Source: Agarilytica sp045430305 (lineage in GTDB: Bacteria; Pseudomonadota; Gammaproteobacteria; Pseudomonadales; Cellvibrionaceae). From it: DNA of 64,000 nucleotides. A program made the translations under genes and the position numbers. The DNA lies in the NCBI GenBank assembly GCA_045430305.1, contig JAILXW010000001.1, positions 1,426,001 through 1,490,000 on the forward strand, read 5' to 3'. Below the pieces are notes generated by a model. It saw only the letters and a list, made by a program, of their open reading frames with translations, did no database searches and was not told the origin of the DNA. The number at the start of each line of letters is the position of its first letter. Position 1 is the first letter of the stretch. Shown piece by piece: positions 1 through 9,098 of the stretch.

Positions 1-40
1 TATCGGCAGGTAGATTTTTGTATCGCGTTGCGATACCTCG

Positions 41-78
41 TTGACCTAAAAGTACCACATTGAACTAAAAGTACCACG
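41..78. repeat. Two tandem 19-bp units, possible IS end
   Basis: Two adjacent 19-bp units share the core CTAAAAGTACCAC and match at 17 of 19 positions. Repeated short units at the termini are typical of IS21-family elements, and GTGGTACTTTTA-like repeats are what I would expect at such an end. No transposase is in view, so the assignment is inference only. Confidence 0.4.
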
Positions 79-196
79 CCAGCACGCGAGGAGACCTATT
101 TCATTTTGACTCTGCCATACATTTTTATTTAATCACAATTCGGCCCAAATTTACTAAAAGCGCTGAAAAGTTGCATTTTTCATCCTTAAACAGAAA

Positions 197-221
197 AAAA
201 CACTGTTTTTATAGTGTTTTT
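197..221 (+). terminator. AT-rich terminator-like hairpin
   Basis: AAAACACT and AGTGTTTT form an 8-bp stem around an 8-base loop, ending in a T run. It could end a transcript entering from the left. The stem is AT-rich and therefore weak. Confidence 0.35.
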
Positions 222-223
222 CA

Positions 224-252
224 TTGCCTAGCGCGAGCTAATACACTATATA
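224..252 (+). promoter_or_regulatory. Probable sigma-70 promoter of the HU-like gene
   Basis: TTGCCT at 224-229 and TATATA at 247-252 are separated by exactly 17 bases, close to the -35/-10 consensus. The implied transcript start near 260 leaves a leader of about 135 bases before the ATG at 394. Confidence 0.5.
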
Positions 253-393
253 TAGGCTCAAAGACGGTAATTAAATGTAGTGAAGAATCTAAGGCTTTAA
301 TATTCTTCAGCCCAGCGAAAGAATGTTAGCGCGTGATTTTGCACTTTAATTTGCGACTTTTCTCCCCCCGCTACAATAAGAATGAGGATCATT

Positions 394-816
394 ATGGCTG
401 CTCGTAAAACTCCAGCAAAAAAAGCTGCCCGCAAAACTGCGGCTAAAAAAGCTCCAGCTCGTAAAAAAGCTGCTGCGAAAGCTGCTCCAATCAAAAAAAT
501 TAAAGCAATCAAAGAACGCTACTCTAAAACTCAGATTTTGAATCAAATCTCTGAAAATACTGAGCTTTCTCGCAAGCAAGTGCAATCTGTACTTGATGAG
601 CTTACTGACATCATTGAAGGCCACACAATGAAGCGCAGCTGTGGTGAGTTTGTTATGCCTGGTTTGCTCAAAATTGTTACAGTGAAAAAGCCAGCACGTA
701 AAGCACGCAAGGGTATCAACCCATTCACAGGTGAAGAAACAATGTTTGCTGCAAAACCTGCCAGCATCGCTGTTAAAATTCGCCCATTGAAGAAATTGAA
801 AGAAATGGCTGAGTAA
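394..816 (+). CDS. HU-family DNA-binding protein with Lys/Ala-rich N-terminal tail
   Basis: Nucleoid-type DNA-binding protein of about 140 residues. The first 35 or so residues are almost only Ala, Lys, Pro and Arg (AAKKA/AARK repeats) and resemble a histone H1-like tail. The rest, from about residue 40, reads as an HU/IHF fold: helices in SKTQILNQISENTELSRKQV, then the beta-arm with the INPFTGEE turn. The start at 394 is preferred over the in-frame ATG at 382 because GAGGATC lies just ahead of it and family members begin MAARK-like. A strong terminator follows at once, so the gene is monocistronic. Known HU proteins bend and compact DNA; the tail probably adds non-specific DNA affinity. Confidence 0.88.
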   Translation: MAARKTPAKKAARKTAAKKAPARKKAAAKAAPIKKIKAIKERYSKTQILNQISENTELSRKQVQSVLDELTDIIEGHTMKRSCGEFVMPGLLKIVTVKKPARKARKGINPFTGEETMFAAKPASIAVKIRPLKKLKEMAE

Positions 817-853
817 GCTTTTCTAGCTACGCTTTCTTTTGACCGAAAGCCAT

Positions 854-888
854 AAAAAAACCCGCCAACTGGCGGGTTTTTTATTTTT
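854..888. terminator. Bidirectional terminator between HU-like and HIT genes
   Basis: A CCCGCC / GGCGGG stem with a 4-base loop is flanked by A and T runs on both sides. It can serve the HU-like gene on plus and the HIT gene on minus. Confidence 0.85.
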
Positions 889-906
889 GCCGTATCAAAG
901 CCTCTT

Positions 907-1371
907 TTAAGGCGAGAAACTAGAACTGCCCTCGTCGGAATCAAGACTACATCCCGCTTCAAAGCCCTCCCCTACTAACGACGAATGTAAGCGCTGTAGC
1001 CGCTCCGACAACACGCTTTCTTCGTAGTCTTTTGCGTCTGCAAAACCCCACACAGCCTTCGGCCAGGCCGCATCGCCCTCAAACCGTGCCACATGATGCA
1101 CATGCAACTGTGGAACAATGTTCCCCAGCGCAGCGATATTCATTGTTGTAGGGGCAAACAACGACGTCATCACCTCCGATAAATGGCTAGATTCACGAAT
1201 CAATTGCAGTTGATCCTCGTCCGCCAAATGGTGAATCTCTCGCATACTACTGCGCTTAGGAACCAAAATTACCCAAGGGTAGTTCGCATCTTTGTGTAAA
1301 AGCACCAAACTCAACTTAAATTGGCCAACTTCGACGGTATCTTTCTTCAACTGCTCATGAAGTTCAAACAT
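907..1371 (-). CDS. HIT-family protein
   Basis: Histidine-triad superfamily protein of 154 residues. The signature is PQLHVHHVAR at about 88-96, followed by GDAAWPKAVWG, which is typical of a proteobacterial HIT subgroup. The His residues are H90, H92 and H93. The third canonical position (94) is Val, so the classic nucleotide-hydrolase triad H-x-H-x-H is incomplete. GAGGAAA sits just ahead of the ATG. The gene is divergent from proS. HIT proteins usually act on nucleotide phosphoramidates or dinucleotides; the substrate here is unknown. Confidence 0.8.
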   Translation of the reverse strand: MFELHEQLKKDTVEVGQFKLSLVLLHKDANYPWVILVPKRSSMREIHHLADEDQLQLIRESSHLSEVMTSLFAPTTMNIAALGNIVPQLHVHHVARFEGDAAWPKAVWGFADAKDYEESVLSERLQRLHSSLVGEGFEAGCSLDSDEGSSSFSP

Positions 1372-1474
1372 AGGGTTTCCTCAATCTAGTATTGCAACTC
1401 AGCTGACTGCTAGAATACGGCGTTTTCAACTTGCTTCTTTTAATTATAGATAATGGATAACATTTAAGGTTCCT

Positions 1475-3211
1475 ATGCGCGCAAGCCAATTCCTCGTCGC
1501 CACGAAAAAAGAAACTCCGTCAGATGCCGAAGTCATTAGCCACCAACTGATGCTGCGAGCAGGCCTCATTCGCAAAATGGCTTCTGGCCTATACAACTGG
1601 CTGCCCCTTGGCCTACGCGTACTGCGCAAAGTTGAGGGCATTATTCGTAATGAAATGGAGCAAGTCGGCTCTCAGGAAGTCCTAATGCCCGTGGTGCAAC
1701 CATCTGAGCTTTGGCATGAATCAAAGCGGTGGGGTGAATACGGCCCAGAATTATTGCGTATTCAAGACCGCCACAACCGCGAGTTTTGTCTCGGCCCCAC
1801 TCACGAAGAAGTGATCACAGACTTAGTTCGCAACGAAATTAAGTCTTACAAGCAGTTACCAGCCAACTTCTTTCAGATTCAAACTAAATTTCGCGATGAG
1901 GTGCGCCCTCGCTTTGGTGTTATGCGCTCACGCGAATTCATAATGAAAGATGCCTATTCATTCCATATTTCACAAGAATCACTGCAAGACACATACGAGC
2001 ATATGCACCAAGCCTATTGCAATATATTTGACCGCATCGGCCTAGATTTTCGCCCCGTTCTGGCAGACACCGGCTCTATTGGCGGCTCGGCATCCCATGA
2101 GTTCCATGTGCTCGCAGGTAGTGGCGAAGACGATATCGCCTTTAGTTCCGAGAGCGACTTTGCTGCCAACGTTGAATTGGCCGAAGCGCTTGCGCCAGAA
2201 AGCGATCAAAGCCCTGTCGCCTCTCTAGAAGAAGTAGCCACACCAAACATGAAAAGCATTGAAGAAGTGGCGAACTTTCTTAACATCGATACTAAAAACA
2301 CCGTGAAGACACTCATTGTTCACGGTGTTACAGAAGAGAACGAAGGTGACGAAAACGCACAAGCGCCATTAATTGCGCTTGTACTGCGAGGCGACCACAG
2401 CATTAACGAAATCAAAGCGGCCAAACTGACAGACCTTGCAGAGCCACTTACTTTCGCAGACGAAGCACGCATAAAAAATGAACTCGACGCCGAAGTGGGC
2501 TCCATTGGCCCAGTGAATTTGAATATTCCAGTTATCGTTGATCGTGCAGCGGCTGGCATGGTGAATTTCACCTGCGGTGCAAATAAAAGCGGCTACCACT
2601 ACCAAAATACTAACTGGGAACGCGATGCAAACTTTTCTCGTGTAGAAGACCTACGCAACGTAGTAGTGGGTGACCCCAGCCCCGATGGCAAGGGCCACAT
2701 AGAAATCAAGCGCGGCATTGAAGTCGGCCACATTTTCCAGCTAGGGAAAAAATATTCTGAATCTATGGGCGCGACCGTATTAGACGAAAACGGCAAAGAA
2801 AGCACTGTAACTATGGGCTGCTATGGCATCGGTGTAACACGAATTGTCGCGGCGGCAATCGAACAAAACCACGACGACAACGGCATTATTTGGCCACAAA
2901 GTATTGCGCCCTTCGCGGTAGCGATTGCGCCGATTAACATGCACAAATCAGAAGACGTGAAAAATGAGTGCGAAAAACTTTACAGCGAATTAAGCCAACG
3001 TGGAGTCGATGTACTGTTTATGGATGAAGCAAAAGCGCGTTTAGGTGTAATGCTCGCCGATATTGAACTGATGGGGATTCCGCATCGCATTGTTGTGGGT
3101 GACCGCGGCCTGGCCGAGGGCAACATAGAATATAAAGGCCGCAGCAATAGTGACAAACAACAAATCGCTCGCGAAGACATACTCGGCTTTATTGAAGAAC
3201 AACTAAAATAA
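1475..3211 (+). CDS. proS: Prolyl-tRNA synthetase
   Basis: Class II aminoacyl-tRNA synthetase that charges tRNA-Pro in the cytoplasm. At 578 residues it matches the long bacterial ProRS form, which carries an editing insertion. The N-terminal catalytic core includes motif 2 (FRDEVRPRFGVMRSREFIMK) and a class II motif 3 (GCYGIGVTRI). Between the core halves, roughly residues 225-385, lies the YbaK-like domain that hydrolyses Ala-tRNA-Pro. The C-terminal anticodon-binding domain ends the protein. AAGG precedes the ATG. A lytic transglycosylase gene begins 17 bases after the stop. Confidence 0.97.
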   Translation: MRASQFLVATKKETPSDAEVISHQLMLRAGLIRKMASGLYNWLPLGLRVLRKVEGIIRNEMEQVGSQEVLMPVVQPSELWHESKRWGEYGPELLRIQDRHNREFCLGPTHEEVITDLVRNEIKSYKQLPANFFQIQTKFRDEVRPRFGVMRSREFIMKDAYSFHISQESLQDTYEHMHQAYCNIFDRIGLDFRPVLADTGSIGGSASHEFHVLAGSGEDDIAFSSESDFAANVELAEALAPESDQSPVASLEEVATPNMKSIEEVANFLNIDTKNTVKTLIVHGVTEENEGDENAQAPLIALVLRGDHSINEIKAAKLTDLAEPLTFADEARIKNELDAEVGSIGPVNLNIPVIVDRAAAGMVNFTCGANKSGYHYQNTNWERDANFSRVEDLRNVVVGDPSPDGKGHIEIKRGIEVGHIFQLGKKYSESMGATVLDENGKESTVTMGCYGIGVTRIVAAAIEQNHDDNGIIWPQSIAPFAVAIAPINMHKSEDVKNECEKLYSELSQRGVDVLFMDEAKARLGVMLADIELMGIPHRIVVGDRGLAEGNIEYKGRSNSDKQQIAREDILGFIEEQLK

Positions 3212-3228
3212 CCTTTAGGCTCTGCCCC

Positions 3229-3798
3229 ATGCGCTTGCTAATAACAGCTCTATTACTCGCATGCGTTTTACTCGCACCTCACGTCTGGGGGGCGAGTGCG
3301 AATACCTCCGTCGATCAGGAACTTCGAGAAAAACTACTCGTTGCAGCCACTCAAGCCGAAAGTTTTGACGACCGATTTGATGCTGAAGTGTGGTTATTTC
3401 AAAAATCAAAAGCCTTAAAAAAATTCATTAAAGACCCAGACCAACGCCTAGATATTCTTAAAGAAGTCCACTACGCGGCGAAAGCGGCCGACCTTCCACC
3501 CGAGTTTGTACTCGCAGTCATTCAAATAGAAAGCCACTTCGACCGCTTCGCCATTTCTCGTGCTGGCGCGCGCGGGATGATGCAGGTAATGCCTTTCTGG
3601 AAAAAAGAAATTGGTCGCGAATCTGACAACCTCATCGACATGCGCACCAACCTTCGCTACGGCTGCACCATACTCAAACATTACTTAGATCGAGAAAAAG
3701 GCGATTGGAAATATGCCTTGGCGAGATACAACGGAAGTTATGGGAAGTTTTGGTACCCGGAAAAAGTAATGATGGCCTGGCAGAAATACTGGCGCTAA
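3229..3798 (+). CDS. Exported lytic transglycosylase, SLT domain
   Basis: Periplasmic or membrane-associated murein lytic transglycosylase of 189 residues. A Sec signal peptide covers about residues 1-21 (hydrophobic LLITALLLACVLLAP). The SLT fold follows, with the probable catalytic Glu at 101 in QIESHFDRFA, then GARGMMQVMP and the late NGSYGKFWYP motif. It starts 17 bases after proS and is 7 bases from the next gene, so the three are likely co-transcribed. The family cleaves the MurNAc-GlcNAc bond to form 1,6-anhydro-muropeptides. Confidence 0.88.
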   Translation: MRLLITALLLACVLLAPHVWGASANTSVDQELREKLLVAATQAESFDDRFDAEVWLFQKSKALKKFIKDPDQRLDILKEVHYAAKAADLPPEFVLAVIQIESHFDRFAISRAGARGMMQVMPFWKKEIGRESDNLIDMRTNLRYGCTILKHYLDREKGDWKYALARYNGSYGKFWYPEKVMMAWQKYWR

Positions 3799-3805
3799 AG
3801 GCTGC

Positions 3806-4471
3806 ATGAATAACGACGAGAAAACCGTTTCAATCAACCTTGCCCTGCCAACACGGCAGCGATTTCTCATTATGCTTCCCGCTATTATCTGCGGCGGCAC
3901 CATTTTTATATTTGCCCTTATTGGCCGCTGGACATTTTACCAAGTAGGCCTACTCTACTTATTTGAATTTATTCTTTGGTATCTGTTCAATCTTGCGAAA
4001 ATCCCTCTCGCAGAAACATTTGACCCTCAACAATATAAAACAAAGTCATTGTTACTCGCAAAAACCAGGGCCTTTGGTATGGCGATGCTCTTGCCATTAT
4101 TTTTTCTTGGCATTTATTCTCTCGCACTGTTTAGCAAAAAACCCTTAAATATCGACGCACTCCTATTAAGCTTCCTTCTACCCATATCTGTCTGCTTAAC
4201 ACTTTACAACCAGACTTTGATGTTTTCTCGCTTAAAAAAACTCGGCGCGTACAAAAAGCTAAGCGGCGTTGAACACCTGACCTTCCCGGTGTTTCACATA
4301 CTGGTAGTACTTCTGGTGATTGCTTTGCTTTTAGCCTTAGAGGTGGATGGCACGACGGGATATACCCCAGCGATGTTCGTCGTCGCATTAGCGTTTTTGA
4401 CAATCTGGGATATCAGCGTATCCCTCGCTAACCACGATGCCATAGTGAGTAGATTGAATACTAAAATCTAA
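3806..4471 (+). CDS. Multipass inner-membrane protein of unknown function
   Basis: Not recognised with confidence. The 221 residues contain about six hydrophobic segments, with a charged loop around residues 70-80 (the ETFDPQQYKTK region). The gene starts 7 bases after the transglycosylase with AAAGG ahead of the ATG, so it is translationally close to it. It converges on avtA with only three bases between the stops. It could belong to one of the small DUF membrane families; no catalytic motif is visible. Confidence 0.7.
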   Translation: MNNDEKTVSINLALPTRQRFLIMLPAIICGGTIFIFALIGRWTFYQVGLLYLFEFILWYLFNLAKIPLAETFDPQQYKTKSLLLAKTRAFGMAMLLPLFFLGIYSLALFSKKPLNIDALLLSFLLPISVCLTLYNQTLMFSRLKKLGAYKKLSGVEHLTFPVFHILVVLLVIALLLALEVDGTTGYTPAMFVVALAFLTIWDISVSLANHDAIVSRLNTKI

Positions 4472-4474
4472 GTG

Positions 4475-5719
4475 TTACTTGTTCAGCTGCCCAGCAATAA
4501 TTTGCATTGCCTGATCAATGATTGCTTCATTCTGGCAATAAGTCAGACGAATACATTCCTTAGCATGAGGCCACTCTTTATCTAAACCAAAAAAGAAGTG
4601 CTTGCCATCCATCACCAAAACACCCGCCTCTTTTAAAGACTCATACAATTCCGTTGAGCTAATGCCTAAACCCGGAAACCATAACCACAAAAAGAAGGCC
4701 CCTTCTGGCTCGTGAAGCTTATAGTCGATGCCAGAAAAGTATTTCTCAACACAATCAATCGCAAAATCACGCTGCTTTCGATAAAACGGTAAAAGCGTCT
4801 TGCTGCAAAGCGCGGGTATATTTTCTTTTTCCAGCATTGCGCTCATGAGCTGTGGGCCCAAATTGCCATTTGCCAAGCACATTACCGTGTTAGCACCGAC
4901 AAATTTTTCAATCCAATATTCCGAGGCTACCACAATGCCTGTACGCACCCCTGGCAAACCTAATTTGGAACAACTCATCATATAAATAATATTTTCTGAG
5001 TAATCTATTGGCGAAGGCTCATAAAATATTCCTGGAAATGGTTCACCATAGGCACAATCAATAATGAGTGGTATCTCGTGCTCACAAGCCAAATCGTTTA
5101 AGTGTTCAATCTCTTCTTGAGTCAGAACATTCCCCGTTGGGTTAGTAGGGCGCGACACACAAATAGCAGCATCGGTGTCGCAAATATTCAGCGCAGAAAA
5201 ATCCACTTGGTATTTAAAGCGTTTGTCTCCCGTTTCATTGATGATAGGCGGCACACTTCGAAACACATCCGTTTCACACGCCTGGTCAGAATAGCCCAGG
5301 TACTCTGGCATCATCGGGAAAACAATTTGCCGTTTCTCTACCCCCAATACATCTGTACCGCACAACAAATTTATGAAGATAAAAAATGCAGACTGGCTGC
5401 CGTTACTCAAAGCGACATTACGAGATGAAATCGGCCATTGCATCTGTTTTTGCATATAGTCGACAAACAGGCTGATAAAGCTTTCCATACCTTGCGGTGA
5501 TTGGTACACGCCTAGCAATTTATGTAATTGATCTGGGTCTGCGGCGATATCTTGCAAATGCTTGGCAGCAATACTTTCGAACTCTGGAATGTGGGCTGGG
5601 TTTCCACCGCCCAGGAACAATAAATCAGGATTTACGTTTAACGCCGTGCCGAGATCTTCCATCAGGCTGACGATGGCGGATTCTTCCGTGAGTTTATGGC
5701 CAAGTTTTGAAAGCTTCAT
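4475..5719 (-). CDS. avtA: Valine-pyruvate aminotransferase
   Basis: PLP-dependent fold-type I aminotransferase of 414 residues, matching E. coli AvtA along its whole length (FLGGGNPAHIPE, ALSNGSQSAFFIF, CVSRPTNPTGNV, LWLWFPGLGI and PHAKECIRLTY). The Schiff-base Lys should be the one in SCSKLGLPG. It interconverts valine plus pyruvate with 2-oxoisovalerate plus alanine. It stands alone, flanked by short gaps, with no adjacent ilv genes. Confidence 0.92.
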   Translation of the reverse strand: MKLSKLGHKLTEESAIVSLMEDLGTALNVNPDLLFLGGGNPAHIPEFESIAAKHLQDIAADPDQLHKLLGVYQSPQGMESFISLFVDYMQKQMQWPISSRNVALSNGSQSAFFIFINLLCGTDVLGVEKRQIVFPMMPEYLGYSDQACETDVFRSVPPIINETGDKRFKYQVDFSALNICDTDAAICVSRPTNPTGNVLTQEEIEHLNDLACEHEIPLIIDCAYGEPFPGIFYEPSPIDYSENIIYMMSCSKLGLPGVRTGIVVASEYWIEKFVGANTVMCLANGNLGPQLMSAMLEKENIPALCSKTLLPFYRKQRDFAIDCVEKYFSGIDYKLHEPEGAFFLWLWFPGLGISSTELYESLKEAGVLVMDGKHFFFGLDKEWPHAKECIRLTYCQNEAIIDQAMQIIAGQLNK

Positions 5720-5876
5720 AAAGGTCTCATGCTTGATTTAAGAACACTTACTGAGGCTGCGTAAACGCTACTGTGATAGCAGGAAGCTTAACGCCGGCGC
5801 TATGCGAATTTCATAAGCGAAGGCCCCAAGTACACATCGGGCTAATAGTTAGAAAGTTATAGAGTGAGGTTGCGGC

Positions 5877-6242
5877 CTAGAGCAGGCCGAAATTCATAAG
5901 TACGCTTTGTAGTTTCTGGCTGTCTACTGGTTTCTTGATGAAATCAAGGGCACCGAGAGACGTCACTCGCTCACGCGCTGCGGGCTGAATATCACCCGAA
6001 ATAACGATCACGATACATTTAAGGTTTTCTTTTTTAATCGTTTCAAGAACGCCAAAGCCATCCATACCTGGCATCGTCAGATCCAGAAAGACCATTTCAC
6101 CTTTGCCGGCGCGAATAGCGTCCACACCTTCGTGACCGTTGGTGGCGTAGGTGATATCTACATCCCATGATTCGGGTAGCGAGCGCGCGACTTGTTTACG
6201 CGCCATGTTGGAATCATCGCAAATTAATACTGGGGTGTTCAT
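5877..6242 (-). CDS. Single-domain response regulator (CheY-like receiver)
   Basis: Stand-alone receiver domain of 121 residues. The acidic pair is D9/D10, the phospho-acceptor is D54 (FLDLTMPGMDG), the switch Ser is S82 (VISGD) and the conserved Lys is K104 (IKKP). There is no output domain. No histidine kinase or chemotaxis gene is next to it, so its partner is elsewhere. It may signal through protein-protein contacts as CheY does, or act as a phosphate sink. Confidence 0.9.
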   Translation of the reverse strand: MNTPVLICDDSNMARKQVARSLPESWDVDITYATNGHEGVDAIRAGKGEMVFLDLTMPGMDGFGVLETIKKENLKCIVIVISGDIQPAARERVTSLGALDFIKKPVDSQKLQSVLMNFGLL

Positions 6243-6316
6243 GCTCTGCCAAGTTATTGATTCTCTTTCTAAATGATTATAGCCAGACTCGCTGAAGATG
6301 CCTGTTTTTATGGACT

Positions 6317-7600
6317 TTAGGTGCTAATAGATTGATTTTCTTTATTATTATCGCAAAAACCGCTCACATTTTCACCAATATAGAGATTTTCAAGGCTTTG
6401 ACTCATAGCGTGACAAGAGTTTTGCCTAATATGCGCCACGATCTCATTCAAATGCGCCAACCAATGGGGCGGCTCAGACTTCCCTTGGTAAACAAACGGT
6501 TCGGTCGCCATAGAAAGGTCGAGAATTTCAGCCAAAGACCACAAACTCTGCTGATTCAGGTCACGGGTTAGCACGTAGTTGCCGTTTTCGGTCACGGCAA
6601 TCCATTTATGGTCGACCATAAGAGAACGTAGCCTCTGCCAATGCACCAGACTCACCCCTATCGAAACACAATCTTTATCACTTACAGTGTCACCACTTAG
6701 CGTCTTTTCACGGAATACTGCCAGACAAGACAGTATTGCGACGAGATCGCTCTGCTTACCCGCTTTCGTTACGTAGGCTTTTTCAGCCAATGTTCGGGTA
6801 AGCACCGCGCCGCTCAGCACAATAACCCAGATGAAGTTCACCCACAGAAGAAACAGTGGCACCACGGCAAACGCACCGTAAATTAGTTGAAAGCTAGAGT
6901 TTGCCACAAAAGCACCAAAACCGGCTTTGGCCGCTTCAAAACACACCGCAGTGACCACACCACCGACAACGGCATCGCGCAGCGGTACCCGACAATTTGG
7001 TACGGCCACAAACAATAGCGTGAAGGCAACGCTGCCCATAAATAGCGGAAGGATGCGAAATATAGGAGCCGCCACGGTAATAATATCGACCTGCCCCACA
7101 ACGAGCTTCATAGAGATTAAATAAGTGCTCATCATTAAGCCCGCACCTAAAAATAACGGGCCAATACTTAACACCGCCCAATACAGTAAAAAACTGGTAA
7201 GACCCCGACGAGCTTTTTTAACGCCCCATATATTGTTAAAGGTTTTTTCGATATTGCGCAGCATTAAGAATGCCGTTACCACCAACATGGCGACACCCGG
7301 CAAGGTAAGACTGCGCGCTTGTTTAGAAAAGTTGGATAAATATTGCTGTACTTCTGAACCCGTTTCAGGCAAAAAATTTGAGAAGATCATGGTATGTAAC
7401 TGATCACCCAAACCAGAGAAAGCAGGAATGAGAGAAAACATCGAGTAAGTGACCATCATCATCGGCACAAGAGCAAACAACGTCATATAGGTCAGCGCCG
7501 CAGCGCTTTTTTGGCAGCTCTTGTCGATAAACTCAAAGGCTAAGTTACGAAAAAAGGCGATAATATTTTCGCCAAATTGAATCAAGCTCTGCTTGGTCAT
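6317..7600 (-). CDS. YihY/BrkB-family inner-membrane protein
   Basis: Polytopic membrane protein of 427 residues. The N-terminal 280 or so residues carry about six transmembrane segments with family motifs AAALTYMTLFALVPM and RNIEKTFNNIWGV. A soluble C-terminal part (about 290-427) resembles a winged-helix-like tail (VSLVHWQRLRSLMVDHKWIAV). AGAGGAAG is well placed before the ATG. The family was once named ribonuclease BN by mistake; its real function is unsettled. The gene is monocistronic by spacing. Confidence 0.88.
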   Translation of the reverse strand: MTKQSLIQFGENIIAFFRNLAFEFIDKSCQKSAAALTYMTLFALVPMMMVTYSMFSLIPAFSGLGDQLHTMIFSNFLPETGSEVQQYLSNFSKQARSLTLPGVAMLVVTAFLMLRNIEKTFNNIWGVKKARRGLTSFLLYWAVLSIGPLFLGAGLMMSTYLISMKLVVGQVDIITVAAPIFRILPLFMGSVAFTLLFVAVPNCRVPLRDAVVGGVVTAVCFEAAKAGFGAFVANSSFQLIYGAFAVVPLFLLWVNFIWVIVLSGAVLTRTLAEKAYVTKAGKQSDLVAILSCLAVFREKTLSGDTVSDKDCVSIGVSLVHWQRLRSLMVDHKWIAVTENGNYVLTRDLNQQSLWSLAEILDLSMATEPFVYQGKSEPPHWLAHLNEIVAHIRQNSCHAMSQSLENLYIGENVSGFCDNNKENQSIST

Positions 7601-7784
7601 TACATTCTTCCTCTAAATGCGGTCAATAGGGCCAGCGCCCGCCACTTATCGCCCTACTGTCATCTCAAAGCTTACTCTCTGCCTTACATTCACCATAGCA
7701 AATCGCCCTGAACAAGACGAGGGCGAAGAGAAGGCCAAACCCCTCTTGCTTCGCCCACAAGAACATATAGAAAGAAGGGAAAAG

Positions 7785-9098
7785 TTATTGGTACTGCTTA
7801 ACTGCTTGCCAAGTCTCAGTAAAACGACTGGCATATTTTTCTATTGCCGCGGAACCCAAAACCAAAACGGCACCGCCTACAGCAAGAAGCAACCAAATAT
7901 TGACGGAAAAAGACCCTAGCGATTCGGCCACCAATACAGACATGCTCACTATCGCCATCACAAGGCCACCCAATAAAGGCATAAACCGTTGGTAAACAAT
8001 ACCGATCGCGATCGCGCCCGCAGACAGTAATACCAGAAACACACTTTCTAACAGGCTAGGCCCCATTGCACAGACCAACAAGGCCATTAATGTAGCGCTA
8101 ACGCTGGCCGCCTTAATATAGTTTCGTCTCCAATGTGAAGATAAGCGCGCAAGTTCCGACAAAACCAGTACAGGTACCAATGCGATCAATAACAAAGAAT
8201 CTAAATTCACGTTAACCGCAAACTGTACCCAACTCACCATTCCAACTACGCCACCTAAGAGCAAAACATATTCGCGTGCTACGTTTCTGCGCATTCCGTT
8301 AGCAAAGCCGTAATTAATAAGTAAAGAAAATAGCGCAAGTAAAAGAAAAATATTTTCTATGCCGTTAAAGTGAAAACTATTGCGTACTAGCATGATGCCA
8401 AATGGCAATGCCAGAATCGTACGCAATACAAACGCCTGTATCGTTCTAAATTCGACGAAACGCTTAAAAACGCGAAACTCTATAACTGACAAAGTCGCCA
8501 AACTAGCAGACACCACCGCCCATGCAAAATAGTCATTTCGAAAAGGAACCAGCATAAGTAAATTCATCCCGACAAAACTTAGGGCCAGAACCTTGCTTGA
8601 TCTACGTACGAGTATTGCGAATGCGGCATAAGCCAGAACGGCGGCCAAAGCTGTGCTAGCCAAAACATCAACACTTAACCAGAAAGGAGACAATAGGTTT
8701 AGCGACGTCGCCCCCGATAAGGCCCCAGCAGCCGCGCTACCACCGGACAAGTAATGGAACGCCATGCCGCCAAGTTGAGAAAACTGCACCGGCACCAGTG
8801 CCGCAGCCAAAGCGAAAAGAATACGTGCACTTCTTACACTATCAAACACATTCCGACACACTACACCTGCACCGGCCATGCTGACCATAAGTGCAAGCCA
8901 GGTCCAGTGACGAAAAAGAGATCCAATGTCGTCCACACCTTGCAACATAAAAATAAGGGCAGAGAGAATTACCGCCGCCACCCCCATGTAGCGCACAATC
9001 CAGGCGAACCTTTTTAGTACGCCTTCTTTTGTAGGTTCTTGACTATGCGTTTCTTTCTCATGAATCACAGAAGGATCTTGCGCATCTAGATTAGTCAT
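7785..9098 (-). CDS. Large polytopic membrane protein paired with a PspA-like gene
   Basis: Unrecognised family. The 437 residues have a hydrophilic N-terminus of about 30, then about a dozen hydrophobic helices. The start lies inside the end of the PspA-like gene with an 8-base overlap and GAGGGGG ahead of it, so the two are translationally coupled. The coupling suggests the PspA-like protein works with this membrane protein, but no catalytic or transport motif is recognisable. It could be a polysaccharide- or lipid-handling membrane protein; this is a guess from topology only. Confidence 0.72.
   Translation of the reverse strand: MTNLDAQDPSVIHEKETHSQEPTKEGVLKRFAWIVRYMGVAAVILSALIFMLQGVDDIGSLFRHWTWLALMVSMAGAGVVCRNVFDSVRSARILFALAAALVPVQFSQLGGMAFHYLSGGSAAAGALSGATSLNLLSPFWLSVDVLASTALAAVLAYAAFAILVRRSSKVLALSFVGMNLLMLVPFRNDYFAWAVVSASLATLSVIEFRVFKRFVEFRTIQAFVLRTILALPFGIMLVRNSFHFNGIENIFLLLALFSLLINYGFANGMRRNVAREYVLLLGGVVGMVSWVQFAVNVNLDSLLLIALVPVLVLSELARLSSHWRRNYIKAASVSATLMALLVCAMGPSLLESVFLVLLSAGAIAIGIVYQRFMPLLGGLVMAIVSMSVLVAESLGSFSVNIWLLLAVGGAVLVLGSAAIEKYASRFTETWQAVKQYQ

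Larger units (their letters stand above)
1..393. other. Gene-free left edge upstream of the HU-like gene
   Basis: No convincing coding region is visible. The stretch holds a small inverted repeat TATCGC-gtt-GCGATA (21-35), two tandem 19-bp units (41-78), an AT-rich hairpin (197-221) and a probable promoter for the HU-like gene (224-252). The first 80 bases may be the end of something lying left of the window. Confidence 0.6.

Noticed and set aside
543..962. Minus-strand open frame of 139 codons across the HU-like gene and its terminator
   Set aside because: It overlaps a certain gene and a strong terminator.
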